From the NCBI GenBank assembly GCA_947623455.1, contig OX392534.1, positions 41,607,426 to 41,671,425 of the forward strand: a DNA stretch of 64,000 nucleotides, written 5' to 3'. Origin of the DNA: Mimachlamys varia. Its lineage: Eukaryota; Mollusca; Bivalvia; Pectinida; Pectinidae. Position 1 is the stretch's first letter. Every line of letters begins with the position of its first letter. Below, in pieces: positions 1 to 12,100 of the stretch. The notes beneath the pieces were generated by a model, which ran no database searches, had not been told where the DNA came from, and saw only the letters and a program-made list of their open reading frames with translations. The position numbers and the translations under genes were made by a program.

Positions 1-334
1 ATCTTTTTTTTAAACTTGATCTTTCAGCTGTCAAATATATCATGTAGGCATATGCATGTTAGTGAACTGTGTCGAGGTATCTGCTTTCTCAATGTAAACC
101 TACCCTAACGTAAGCTAGAAAAGTTTACGATCACGCGCACGTTTTAAGAAGATTTTAAAACTTATTCCTAATCAAGAGGAGCAGGGTCCTAAACTTGACT
201 TGTCCAGATAGATGGACTGAGAATGGGGACTCGTGGCTCTAAGTTCGATCTTGACACACAGTGAACATGACATATGATTACTGACAGACTGTAGAAAAGT
301 CGACGAACATAATAAACATTCCATTCCAAACATC

Positions 335-3300
335 ATGAGCAACACTTATGAAGACCCAGCGGCACGCCCGTTGTTTGGAGACCCCCAGCCGAGGGTACGT
401 AAAGTCACTTCAGTGTACAATATATGTGTCTTATATATGTCTTAAATATGTGGAACGGATCTAGCTCTCACATGAAAGACTTGATCAAGTGTAAAAGGAG
501 AAGAAACATACACAGCCAGACCAGGGTTCGAACCCGGGACCTTCCGAACCCCGTTCCTTCCGAACTCAAGATGGACACTCAACCAATCGAGCTATCTGGT
601 TGTTGATTGTCAACCCGGTCTAGGTCTGCTACATTCCTTCTTAAACAAAGTCTTCGACCCTGAAAATGCACACAAGACCCTTTACCACCTTCTGTGGGTA
701 TATATTTTGTTGGGTGGTAAATACTAAATGTAACAGGACAGGGAAAATGCGCAGCCAGACCGGGGTTCGAACCTGAGACCTACTGAATTCTGGACACGTA
801 CTCAACCAATTGAGCTGTCTGGTCGCTGACAATGGACCCGGTGTAGTCATCCACTACACAAGCAATGGAGCACTGAGCTAATTGTCTTCTTCCTTGATAA
901 GGATCAGACTCAAAGGTTTGAGTGCATTTGATCCTGGGAGGTGGCATAAATGTTAAAATGTATTAGAGATTTTGCATTAAATATTTTTGGTATTTTCACT
1001 ATTAAAGCTTTTAAAAGCTACCAGGTCACAGGCAATTGATCCAGTCTAGTTCAGCAACATGTATATAGGATGAATATAAAGAAACAAGCTTTCACTTGTT
1101 GTTAATATCTCGTGATAAATGACTAATCTATCAAGAATTATATTATATTTATATGATGATGTAAAAATATATTTGCTTTCAGGATCGTATGCTGAACCTT
1201 GTTGTAGCAGTTTTTACAAGTATTATAGTTGCTGTAAGTATATGATTTTTTATGTGTTAAGTTTTGTTCTACATCCTATTTACATCCTGTCTTTAGCAAT
1301 AAGATCATTTAAGTATGGATTCCTGGTAAATGAGATGTAAGTGGATGTGTTGAGTGTATGTAGGTATATTTGGATGCTTAAGTTTGTTGAAGCTTGTGAT
1401 ATTGGGGAACTGATATGGCCTTTATAGTGCTACCTCACTGAAGTATACTGCTAAAGGCCCTTGGTAGGACACCCCACCCAGTGACATTATAATGATAACA
1501 GTGAACTATAGCTGTTCCACTTCCAAAATGCTGAATGTCAAGAAGGGAGTAATAACTACCATTGTTAGAAACTCTGGTATGTCTCGGCCAGGAGAGACTC
1601 TGGTATGTCTCGGCCAGTGAACAGAATTCAACGCTTAGCCGCTTTCCACTCGGGTGAATGCTAAACTAAAGACCAAAAGTGGGTAGTGTCAAAGAAAACT
1701 TTAGGAAAAAATGGCAGTCGCTTTAGGGAAGAAGGAAGAGAAAAGATAAAATCTGAAATTAAGTTGCCTCTAACGGTCGTACATTGGGGTCAGACGATAC
1801 AATTCTTACACCCTACATTTACAGCATCATTTTATGTACAGTAACTATATAAGGAGGAACCCTGTTAGTGTTAATATACAAATTCATATACCTATGAATA
1901 CATTCATATAGGCACACTTGTGTATGTACAATTAACCAGAACTATACATGAGCCATTTCCTGTAAATATAACACAATCTTGCATAAACATGGATAAATTA
2001 ATCTCTGTAAATATGAGCCATTTCCTGTGTTCCAGTGTCTGTATCAGTCTTTTTTCCCTGTGCCAATACATCTAAATCAATCTCTTGATATGGACAATTT
2101 TGTGCCCCCTAGAGGTATGAACTATTCCGAGTACATCAGAACCCCAAGAATAAGAACCAATCATTTTAAGTACAAATGTATTAGAAATCTTGTGAACTAT
2201 GAACTGTTATTTGTCAGACTAAACCAATCTTTATATTCAGCATGAACCAATTACTGTAGAAATTGGTTGTGTCCTGACTGTTCCATAGATATATACACCA
2301 TTTTCATTAGATTTAAACAATTCCAGCATGAACCACTTAAGTATAAATATTGATTCCTGTTGGTAATTCCCATAATATTACCCACTACATATGTAGTTAC
2401 CTAAATCTCATAACGTGTAGTCTCTGGGACTCCTATCTCCACCCTTAATATTTACTTTATGGTCCGACATTTTAATGGAGCCTTTTATTACAGTACAGAC
2501 AGAAACATATCTTTGGCAACTAAAAATATGTGTTGTTTAATGACTAATATTAGTAAACAGATGTAAATATCTAACATAATATGTAAATAATTTGAATGCT
2601 TGTGATAGGTTTATATATATGACAATGCATATTTTTAAATATTCTATATGTTTTACTGCAGGTGACTTTGGTCAGTGCGTTTATCTTTCCGAAGTGGCCG
2701 CCTGAGGGTACCAATGTGTTCTTTGCTATTATCATGGTTTTGATCTGCGCTTCACATTTACTTTTGGTAAGTGTATAAATATGTTAAAATCACAATGTAC
2801 ATTGGTTTCTTATTAATATAATGACATCACAATAAAAAAGAGGTGTATGTAGTTGTACCAACCCAGAAGGAAGGTAACTCTTGTTTTCGAAAAGACGAAA
2901 TTGAGGATGCAAGACTTGTTATATACAGGGCAATTATAACTATCACTAAAAACTTGAGTATTGAAATTCATGAAACTTGCAAAATTTTATATTGTCATTA
3001 AAATGTTAAGCTTTTTTAAAGTTATTTCTATTAAACAAATTATCTATATGAAAACTAAGAGTGAGGGGGGGGGTTGATACATACACAGTTGCTTGGGTTT
3101 CTGTCAGTAAAACATAAATATAAGCCTTCCATAACAGTAATGTTCTGTAATGGGCCACGGCTCCATATATAAACATTTTTTATATACTGACAGAAATTCA
3201 AGCAACTGTGGTTGATACTTTTTAGTTGCCTTGGACTTAAAAAAATTTCCAATAATGTGCAGTTTCAATTCATTATCTCTGCAATGTCATGTTCAAACAA

Positions 3301-3480
3301 GTAAAATGCAGGACCATAATAATGTGTTGTTATTCATTGTAGATTTACTGGTACAGACAAGGTGACCTTGAGCCTAAGTTTAGGAGCATGATCATTTACA
3401 ACGCTTTCACCATCATATTACTGTGTGTGTGTGGTAATTTGTACTTTCATGGACTCGGAAACGGAAAAACTTCAAAATGA
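335..3480 (+). CDS. TMEM243: TMEM243 (transmembrane protein 243), complete, 4 coding exons
   Basis: Coding exons are 335-394, 1183-1233, 2662-2766 and 3343-3480. All introns are GT-AG and all junctions are phase 0, giving 117 residues (human about 118). The start ATG has A at -3. The N-terminus contains RPLFGD, resembling RPLFGET in the vertebrate protein. Residues 38-49 (VTLVSAFIFPKW) and 73-85 (IYWYRQGDLEPKF) match the family closely, the second being almost its signature. Three hydrophobic segments can be seen, at about residues 24-47, 55-75 and 90-108, so this is an integral membrane protein. The family is widespread in animals; the human gene was named for association with drug-resistance loci and its molecular function is not established. 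The neighbour DMTF1 converges on it from the right. The identification is firm; the extent of the 5' UTR is not visible. Confidence 0.94.
505..605 (-). repeat. tRNA-derived SINE head, copy 1 (TMEM243 intron 1)
   Basis: Read on the minus strand this has a tRNA-like A box (TAGCTCGATTGGTTGAG) and a B box (GGGTTCGAACCCTGG) with CCAG/CTGG ends that can pair. The body between the boxes is irregular and no proper anticodon arm forms, so this is a SINE head rather than a working tRNA gene. A sister copy follows 150 bp to the right. Confidence 0.7.
735..832 (-). repeat. tRNA-derived SINE head, copy 2 (TMEM243 intron 1)
   Basis: Same family and same orientation as the copy at 505-605. The minus strand carries ACAGCTCAATTGGTTGAG (A box) and AGGTTCGAACCCCGGT (B box). 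A third relative is on the plus strand at 39775-39850. Confidence 0.7.
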
Positions 3481-4270
3481 CCGGAAACATTTCCTGGTGG
3501 TTGTGAGGTGAAGCTTGTGTATAGAGTATACATGATGTGAGAGTCCAAAACATTGTCAGTGAAAGAGTATCAACGGGCACATGGTTTTCAAGTTTGCTAT
3601 TATTTTTTCGCTTTATGAAAGGACATGCTGCAATTTCTTTGACTTAAGTTTTCTGTGCAGAAACATTATGCAGCTTCACTTTCACCGTTTCTCTCTATAA
3701 CGAGGACAAATTCACCAGGTACTAATGTTCCACATATGTAGGGTCAGTAGGAAGTGTTATGTGAAGGGAAAATGTGTCTACAAAGTGCAAGTTTCTCAGT
3801 GAAAAAGATTTTATAGTTACTTGTCATGTGCCATACTATAGTAAATTTCTGCAATTTGATGAAGCTTTCCAGTAATATCATATGATGATAACTGATATGT
3901 ATCTACAAGTTAATTTAGATTTTTTTTCTCCACAGTAGTTATTATGATATGCCTTCCTTTATTACAATTTTAAATATCTGATTTTAGGTTTATCTATTTA
4001 AATAATTCATTGCTTTCAAGGTGTGCTTTAGAATTCTACGTAACCTTAGTTTAAAATCCCAACCTTTCTGATCATGAGGTAGTGGTTTGCTGTATTTTGT
4101 TAAAATTATATAGATCAACTTTTTCAGACACATTGATCAAACCGTAATCTGATTAAAATCATCTGTAACATGCTCCGTTAACATTGTACGACTCCTGTAC
4201 AGCCGTAGTACAAAGTAAACAGAGCCATGTACCAGATGATTTTTTTCAGATTGTGGTCTCTTGAGAGAAA

Positions 4271-4296
4271 TGATTGATTGATTGATTGATTGATTG
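4271..4296. repeat. GATT microsatellite
   Basis: About six perfect tandem copies of the tetranucleotide GATT in the presumed TMEM243 3' UTR. Confidence 0.95.
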
Positions 4297-4732
4297 GGGT
4301 AGCTGCACGAGTGAATTTTACTGTACCTGGTAGTTTAAAGCCAAATTCAGTTCACACAAAAATCAAGTAGTTTCATAACAATTTTACATGTGGATAAGGA
4401 ATGTGATACTACTATGTTGTTTCTCTGGCCTTCAGGCCTGTGGTTTAATTGGTAAGGTAAAAACTGGTGCTGTAAGAATGAAATCTGTTTATTCTTTACT
4501 ATTGTTTCATAACAGCAAACAAGAGAATTGATTCTTTTTTATTTTTGATGGAAGCAAAAAATGAAAAATGATGAATATGTACCTCGTACTTGTACTAGTT
4601 TTATAGCACGTTATAAAAACTTTGTGTGTTTGTGGAGGGGGGGATCCTTTAACTATTTTTGATCAGAAGTTGCGAAGCAAAAAATCCTGTAAACTTCAAA
4701 AATAGCCATCACAAATCTGGCTCCCTTGTTTT

Positions 4733-5335
4733 CCAGTCGCCACTAAACTGGTAATCCTTCTATCTTGTCACCGCTAATATATTTAACCAACCCTCAAGCC
4801 ACCACTAATCTGGTTATCCCTCGATACAGTCACCACTAATCCAGTTATCCCTCGATACAGTCACCACTAATCTGGTTATCCCTCGATACAGTGACCACTT
4901 ATCTGGTTATCCCTCGATACAGTCACCACTTATCCAATTATCCCTCAATACAGTCGCCATTAATCCCTCGATACAGTCCCCACTTATCTGGTTATCCCTC
5001 GATACAGTCACCACTAATCCGGTAATCTCTTGATACAGTCACCACTAGTCTGGTTATCCCTTGATATAGTCACCACTTATCCAGTTATCCTTCGATACAG
5101 TCACCACTAATCCGGTTATCCCTTGATACAGTCACCACTAATCTGGTTATCCCTCGATACAGTCACCACTAATCTGGTTATCCCTTGATACAGTCACCAC
5201 TAATCCGGTTATCCCTCGATACAGTCACCACTAATCTGGTTATCCGTTGACACAGTCACCACTAATCTGGTTATCCCTCGATACAGTCACCACTAATCCG
5301 GTTATCCGGTAAATCAGCCAGCACTGATCTGGTTG
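4733..5335. repeat. 31-bp minisatellite downstream of TMEM243
   Basis: About 18 tandem units of 31 bp, typified by CAGTCACCACTAATCTGG followed by TTATCCCTCGATA. Units differ at a few fixed sites (CTGG/CCGG, CTCG/CTTG). The array would lie inside the transcript if one of the distal TMEM243 polyadenylation signals is used. Confidence 0.9.
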
Positions 5336-7064
5336 TCCTTCTCTAGGTGACCTTATATCCTCTCACCAATTAACATGGCTCATGTTTGCTGGGAAAATAT
5401 TGCTTGATTACAGAACTCCATAGATCATGTAGGTGTTTTAATGCATTGAATTCCTGGTAGTCAATGGAAGTATAATCTCAATAATAAATGGTTTACAGTT
5501 GACATATTTGGACTGACTTTTTGCGTTACCGGTACAATGTAATTCTTTTATGATGAAAACATCTTGATGTGATAAGAGTGTGATATTTTTAGAAAATGTT
5601 TATGCTCTGAATTATGACATATTTTTAACACTGTATATATATAATGACCGAACCTGTGAATATTGTAAATATTTCATGGATGAATATAATCTCAAAGATA
5701 AGACATGCTTCTCTGTCACTTTTAAGGCTATATGCTATATTACATATTAAATTTAATAGTTACCTCCCTTGTTTTTCATTTATATTTTACTGACACTTTA
5801 CAGTTTAGAATTTCTTACTAAATGGTACGTAATCAGTCAATTCTGTTCACGGAAGCAATGTGCATAGTTCCTACAGAATTTTAGGAGATTCTTGTACATG
5901 TATTTGGACAATTCTCATTGCAAGTCTCTTTCAAGAATAGTTAAAATTTATATTTAAGTTTCATGTCTGATTTTAAAAGTCCAACAGTTTATTTATTGAC
6001 AAAACTCAGGTATTTTAGGCATCAGTTAGTTCTGATTAAAACTGTCTCCAGGGAGGTAACTCTCAGCAAAAATTCCAGAATCTGCAAGTTAGCATACAGC
6101 CTTAATAAAGATCTACCAGAGGAATTCATGTATGATTAATGTTATCAATTTGTTATTATATGTTTGCATGAAAAGTGTTTTAATGGTGTAAGATACTGGT
6201 TTGGTGTTCGGATGAATTTTAATTATTATAGTGCTATTTATTTTACTGTATTTATGAAATTAATTATTGGGTTATATTCATTGCTCATGAAAGCACATAC
6301 AGAAGTGTGCATAGTTTATAATGCGATAGAAACCATACACTCATTAGGTTTTGGTGAAAGGCTAGTGGGCTTACCACAACATTAGCATCTGGTACTACTT
6401 CAGCAAAGTTATTGGCTTTATGTTTTCAATTTATATTCATTATGTAGAACTTTTTTTCACTAAGCTTTGTTAAAATAGTCTTTCATTCTTGGTAGAAACT
6501 TTAATATTGTCATGATTTGACAAATCTTTAAGCCAAAGCTCAATGTATAGATGTGGTTTTCTCTTGTGTGACCATTCATTATCATATAATCGAGATATTT
6601 TTAACTTCATCATTCTTGTAAGTTGCAACATTGGGTCATATGTTTCCATTCTAGGTGCAAGTCATTTTAGTTCTTTTTCAATTGTGACTAAAGCCTTTTG
6701 AAATATTGGTTTTCCTGGTTTCCTTGAAAATAAATATATTTCTTAAAACTTGACTGAATGTTTTTTTTTATACACAACAGCAAAATGGATCCTCAACAAC
6801 ATTACAACTTGAATTTGCTAACATTTTGTCCAAGTTCACTTTCCTTCAATGAAAATGGTCACACTTTTTTGATTGTCAGTTCAGACAATTGGCCATAAAT
6901 AGTATTTTATTAACTGTAATAGGAAAACCTGCTCAATATGAACAAAGTTTTACCTAGCAAAATTGTGGCAACGCAGTCTCCAAGTCTCCTCCACAAGTGT
7001 TCAGTTTGGCTTGAAGGCTGAAGGCTCTACGATAAAGTAACATAAAATAATAACACTATAAAAC

Positions 7065-9120
7065 AAGTTATTCTTAAATTAATATACTCTTTATTAAATA
7101 AAGATTTTATGTTTTGTAAACAAGACAACAAACCATACAATGGAATTTCACAACAAACGTCTAATTCTTGAGCAAAATGAATGTGTATCACATGCATGCG
7201 AGTGATCGATATAAATAAGGAATAAAGTTATAAATTCTCAGGAAAACATTGTATTGGGTCAAACCCTTTGTTAGCACTACATAAAATAACCGGGTTCATG
7301 TCTCTTGGAAAAAACATGCTGTAATTCCATGACTTTAACAAAAACACATCATAAAGGAGTTTTTCCAACCTTATTCTAACACTTTATAACTTGGTAAAAG
7401 GTCAAATAAACCTTGTCTTTATCATAAAGGTCTGTTCTTACTTGATGACATTACCTGGTAATATGTACTAATTCATTGCTTCGGCTTTTTGAACGGTCAA
7501 AATTAGCCCAATGACATTTATGGTCATTTAGGGCCAAGAATGAAAAGTATGAGGTGTGATGCAAAGACTCTATAAATGCATCAAAGAAAATGTCTCTTTA
7601 TGATCATTAATCATGGCCTAATCAATTTCAACAAAAGGTAACCATTATGTTATAATGATGTAAATATCCTTAAAATTGAATGGTTACAGTCTGCTTTATA
7701 CAGGTGTATGGAATGAAGTTTAAGGAACCCTGTGGCAGAATGATCCGCGATATCACAGCTCTGTCTATACAGTAATATACTATTGAAATACTTTTAAAGC
7801 ATCGATACACATGTCCCAATACACGTCTATATACAATACACATGTACGTATACAATACACAAGTACGTAACTATATAATACACATGTACGTATACAATAA
7901 ATATGTATGTATACAATACACAAGTACGTATACAATACACAAGTACGTATATAATACACATGTACGAATACAATACATATGTACGTATACAATACACAAG
8001 TACATATACAATACACATATATTATGTGTATCTGACAGTGTGGCCTTATAACTTCCATGCTTAATTTTCAGAGCAGCTTATTGGCAAAATTATTTCTAAA
8101 ATCTGTAAACATACAAAATTTGGTGGTTTTCTTATATTTAAAGCATAAAATACATGTGTATCTGTGTGGCCTTATATTTCCCATGCTTAAATTACTGAGC
8201 AGGTTATTACTGTCAATGTACAAAATGTAGTGGTAATTTCATTTTGACTGTTTTCGCACTTGAAGCATCCCTCATTTTGATTGTGCTAATTACAGTTCCT
8301 GTTAAATGCTTTCCACATTAAGTATTGTGAGTGAGCCAATTAATTAATGTACTGATCTGCTTCAATCCAGTTGTGCGCCAAAATTTGAGTGTGCCAAAAT
8401 AGGTACCCAAGGTATGTTTACAGTAATTTATTATCAATATAGCATATTATAATTCTTACGTTTGATATTTCCCAGTTTAGGGCTTTAAACATTCTCCCAT
8501 TAGTCATCATACACCACTCTTTGTGTACAGACATAGCTTAACTAGTAGAGTTTTAAATGTTTTACCCTTAAGAAGTTATGATTCACTTAATGGTCAATTT
8601 ATACTGACATAAGACCAATTTGACCAAAAAGACATACAGTAAAGGCAAAACATTGTAATGTTACAATATTATAAATCAAACCAAACCTGTAACTATTTCA
8701 TTTCCTAAGATGTGGAGGATGAAGTCTTGTCAATTGTAAGAAAACTGATAAAACTGTTAATATACATGTTACAGGTTGAACTTTTCAAACTATTAAACAA
8801 TGTCTTTAGCAAACACTAATTTTATGCTATGTGATGTCGGATTATCTCTTTGAAGAAAGTCTTTCCAAACAAATCAATTAATGTCTCAATTATTGTCTCA
8901 AATATAACACGCAAACTCCAGTTTTATGATAAGTCTTGTTCATACCATCATGTAAAAGAGTTTTGAGTCAAAATTCAACAAAAGTAGAACAGCAGATTGT
9001 GTTTATGGTCAATATTAAACCACTTTTCTTAATGAATGCATTTTTAATATAAACAAAAAAATAATATCATTATCATTATTTAAATATCACATAAATCTTT
9101 GTATCTGAGAGAGCGGTATG
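7065..9120 (-). other. Probable DMTF1 3' UTR
   Basis: This lies downstream of the DMTF1 stop on the minus strand. A minus-strand AATAAA (TTTATT on plus) is at 7090-7095 and another candidate is near 8428. No coding potential is seen. A 19-bp tandem repeat at 7813-8030 lies inside. Confidence 0.4.
7813..8030. repeat. 19-bp minisatellite (DMTF1 3' UTR)
   Basis: Roughly eleven units of 19-20 bp based on TACAATACACAAGTACGTA, with CATGTACGTA variants. The unit is rich in near-palindromic ACGTAT and ACATGT steps and so reads open in several frames on both strands. Those frames are compositional artefacts, not genes. Confidence 0.9.
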
Positions 9121-12100
9121 CTAACTGTCGGCCCCATTGATATCTGAAGTAGTGATGTCCGTGTCATTCTCGCAGATCTGACCATGCGATTTCTCTCCTT
9201 CCATGTCGGATGATGACCCTATCAAGTCTGACCCTCCAGACGGTAACATGGGATCTGCAAAATCAAAAAAAAAAAATCAACATACCATAATCTAGGGTTC
9301 TCACATTTGGATATGGTCCTGGATATTATAATGTTATAATATATATCCTGAATAAAACATGACCCATATTTTAGTATTATTTTCATTTTTAAAAGCTGTC
9401 TTCTAAAGCCGTATTTATTTCTTACGGTGACTTCTTCTATGACCGGAACTAATAATAACAGTATTAAAAAGCTTGATTCAACTATTTTATATACCATGAC
9501 TTTTTTCCGCTGCTGACATTAGACGTACCTGACAGGGATGACATGAGTTCACTGCTGGTCGTCTGGACAAAGGAAGGGGAAGTCGTACTGACCATGACAA
9601 GGTCTACTGTGTCGGCAGTCGAGCTTCGAATATTTGTCACCTGTATACGGTAAAGTGATCATTGATTTTTCGTAATTTATTTCATTTTTGATAAGAAAAC
9701 ATCAATTTAATACTGCTGTTTCACACACTAACAACTTGAAGGTGTCTAAACACAGAGGAACCACTTTTATTTTACCATAGACTTTCACCAATTATACACA
9801 TGAAATCAATAAACAAAATATCTCAACCCACTCATACACACATAAAAACAGGATGACCTAGATCTTAAATCCATATCTAATACATAAATCCATGATTTTC
9901 TTATATTGTTTTGGGCATATTTGTAACTGTAACGACCCCAGAAACGTCATAAAACAACTTCAACTACTCTCTATCAATGATGACAAGAACATTGAATGAT
10001 AAAGGTTTATATGGTGGGTTACCTCAGTCTCAAAAATTTCTTCACTGGTTATGATTTGACCTCGAGAAGTTAGCTGGTCACTACCGTCGAGTCCTGACCC
10101 TGGCATCTCACCCTCATCTCCTGGTAACTGACCGTCCTGGCTCAGGGTCTGTAGATCTGTACAAATATTATTGTAAAATAAACTATTACCAATGTAATTC
10201 TTTCTTTATATAATACAGAAAGTGTGCAATTTTTTTCTGGGATTTTGAAATAACAATTTACAAAGCTTTCTTTATTCAGAACAAATCGATCAGGCTTTCA
10301 TTAAACCATTTTATAAATATTGATCTGCTTAAAACTTAAAATCTTTCTCTTATAAAACACAGTGGTACCGACCTGGATCCGACTCTGTGATGGTGTCGGT
10401 CAGCTGTATGGAGCTTGTCATCTCGCTGGCGTCCAGCGTGGCCACCACCTCAGACACACCGTCCTGTGAGGGGCCGGTACTTAGTATGACAGGTGTGGGG
10501 TTCATCTGTACCGTTACATTCTCATTACCTCTTATTGTGCTGGTCTGCAAACACACACCATTAAAACACATTCTTATTACTTAAGTTATGCAAATATATT
10601 TTTAAGTTAGGTAAATATTTTTCCTTTAAAATGTCATTCAAATGAAGTAATTCTGATTTGTCTCCTCAAAGACTTGTTTCCATTAATATTTGTTCATATA
10701 AAATGAATGTGATTTTTTATAATAAGTGTATACATTGATAATACATTGTCATTTAACTGATCTAGACTACAAAATCTTATCACACACATCCATGGTTAAA
10801 ATCTGCAAAAATGCCAAACATTTATTCAACAATTTTATTCAGTGAAAAAAAGGATAAATTTGTTTTGAAATTAATTGAAACTGCAAGAATTTTCACGAGT
10901 TTCAAGTGAGAAGCAAATTATAACTAGAGTCATGAAATAGATCCTGAGAACATTACTTACCGGTAAGGTGTGTACAATGATGTGATCTGTCCCCATGGCA
11001 GCCCCACTAAGGGAGATAACTGGGCTGTTATTTGGCTGTGTGATAAGAAAGGTTCCTGAACTTGTCTGATGTAGTACCTCGAATGTCTGGAAAGCAGTAT
11101 CCCCTTCTACAGATCCTGTGTCTAGTGTACCTGCTGTTGGGAAAGGTGAAGACATTGTAATAAATACATGTACACAGATCAATAGAACAAAAGGTGTAGA
11201 AAATGAGACATTGTTATAAATACACCAAGACAGTCTGCGACGTTAGCCACTATAGTCCTATGCTCATGACTAGTAATATTCAGTTCAGACAAGTGGAAAG
11301 TCCTTGGAATTCAATATATTTGATATAATAAACACTGCACTTTGCTTGTCCGGACTAGTGCTTGAAAATGTTCATGTTACAGACTGCACAGATCAAGTCT
11401 TACCGGTAGAATGACTACAATGAATTAGTTTTGACATCTATATACTGCTTCAATCATTTCTGTCCTGAAAATTACAAACAAAACGTTTGGGCTTTGTGAC
11501 ACAGGCTGAATATTTGTGGCAATATATCAATATTTCATCACTAAATGATTAATCTGTCCCTAAAATCACAAGGGTCATATTCATTACCTGTTTGTCTGTT
11601 TTCAAACTTTAAGCTAACATTTATGCATAATAATCTTGGCAGACCTGCAAAACATTAAGCGGGCCTTGTAGTGCTATGTCATGGCTTGCCTTGAAACAGC
11701 ATCAGATTTACTAGGTCCAACCTTATTACAAAAAAAAACAATTCTGATTCAACTGTTTGGACCTAATAAACAAAAGCGACCCAGCTAGCTGGTCAGCATT
11801 TTAATATATCAAAGGAATTTGTGTTAAATATAATCAAGTCTACACTGAAACCAGTGTATCTATCTCTAACAACAAAATCCACAGTTCACATTCTACACAC
11901 TGTTTACCTGTTTGTATAGGAAGAGATTGTAGGTTAGAGTTGAGGGACATTGGAATCTGTAGTGTAGTCATATCTGTGGCTGTTACTTGTCGCGGCAAGC
12001 CGATGTGAGAAAGTCGCATACCAGACGATGTTACAGGATTCTTCATTCGTACATTTTGTAAGTGTACATTTTTCAAAAACATAATCAGATCTGAAATGAA

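Larger units (their letters stand above)
3481..6760 (+). other. Probable 3' UTR and downstream region of TMEM243
   Basis: No coding sequence is seen between the TMEM243 stop and the converging DMTF1 3' end. Candidate AATAAA polyadenylation signals on the + strand are at 5483-5488, 6104-6109 and 6729-6734. Which one is used cannot be decided from sequence. The span contains a GATT microsatellite and a 31-bp minisatellite, annotated separately. Confidence 0.45.

Noticed and set aside
505..832. Functional tRNA genes on the minus strand
   Set aside because: A and B boxes are present, but anticodon arms do not pair and tails continue as SINE bodies. The same was decided for 19390, 39775, 46232, 51340 and 62768.
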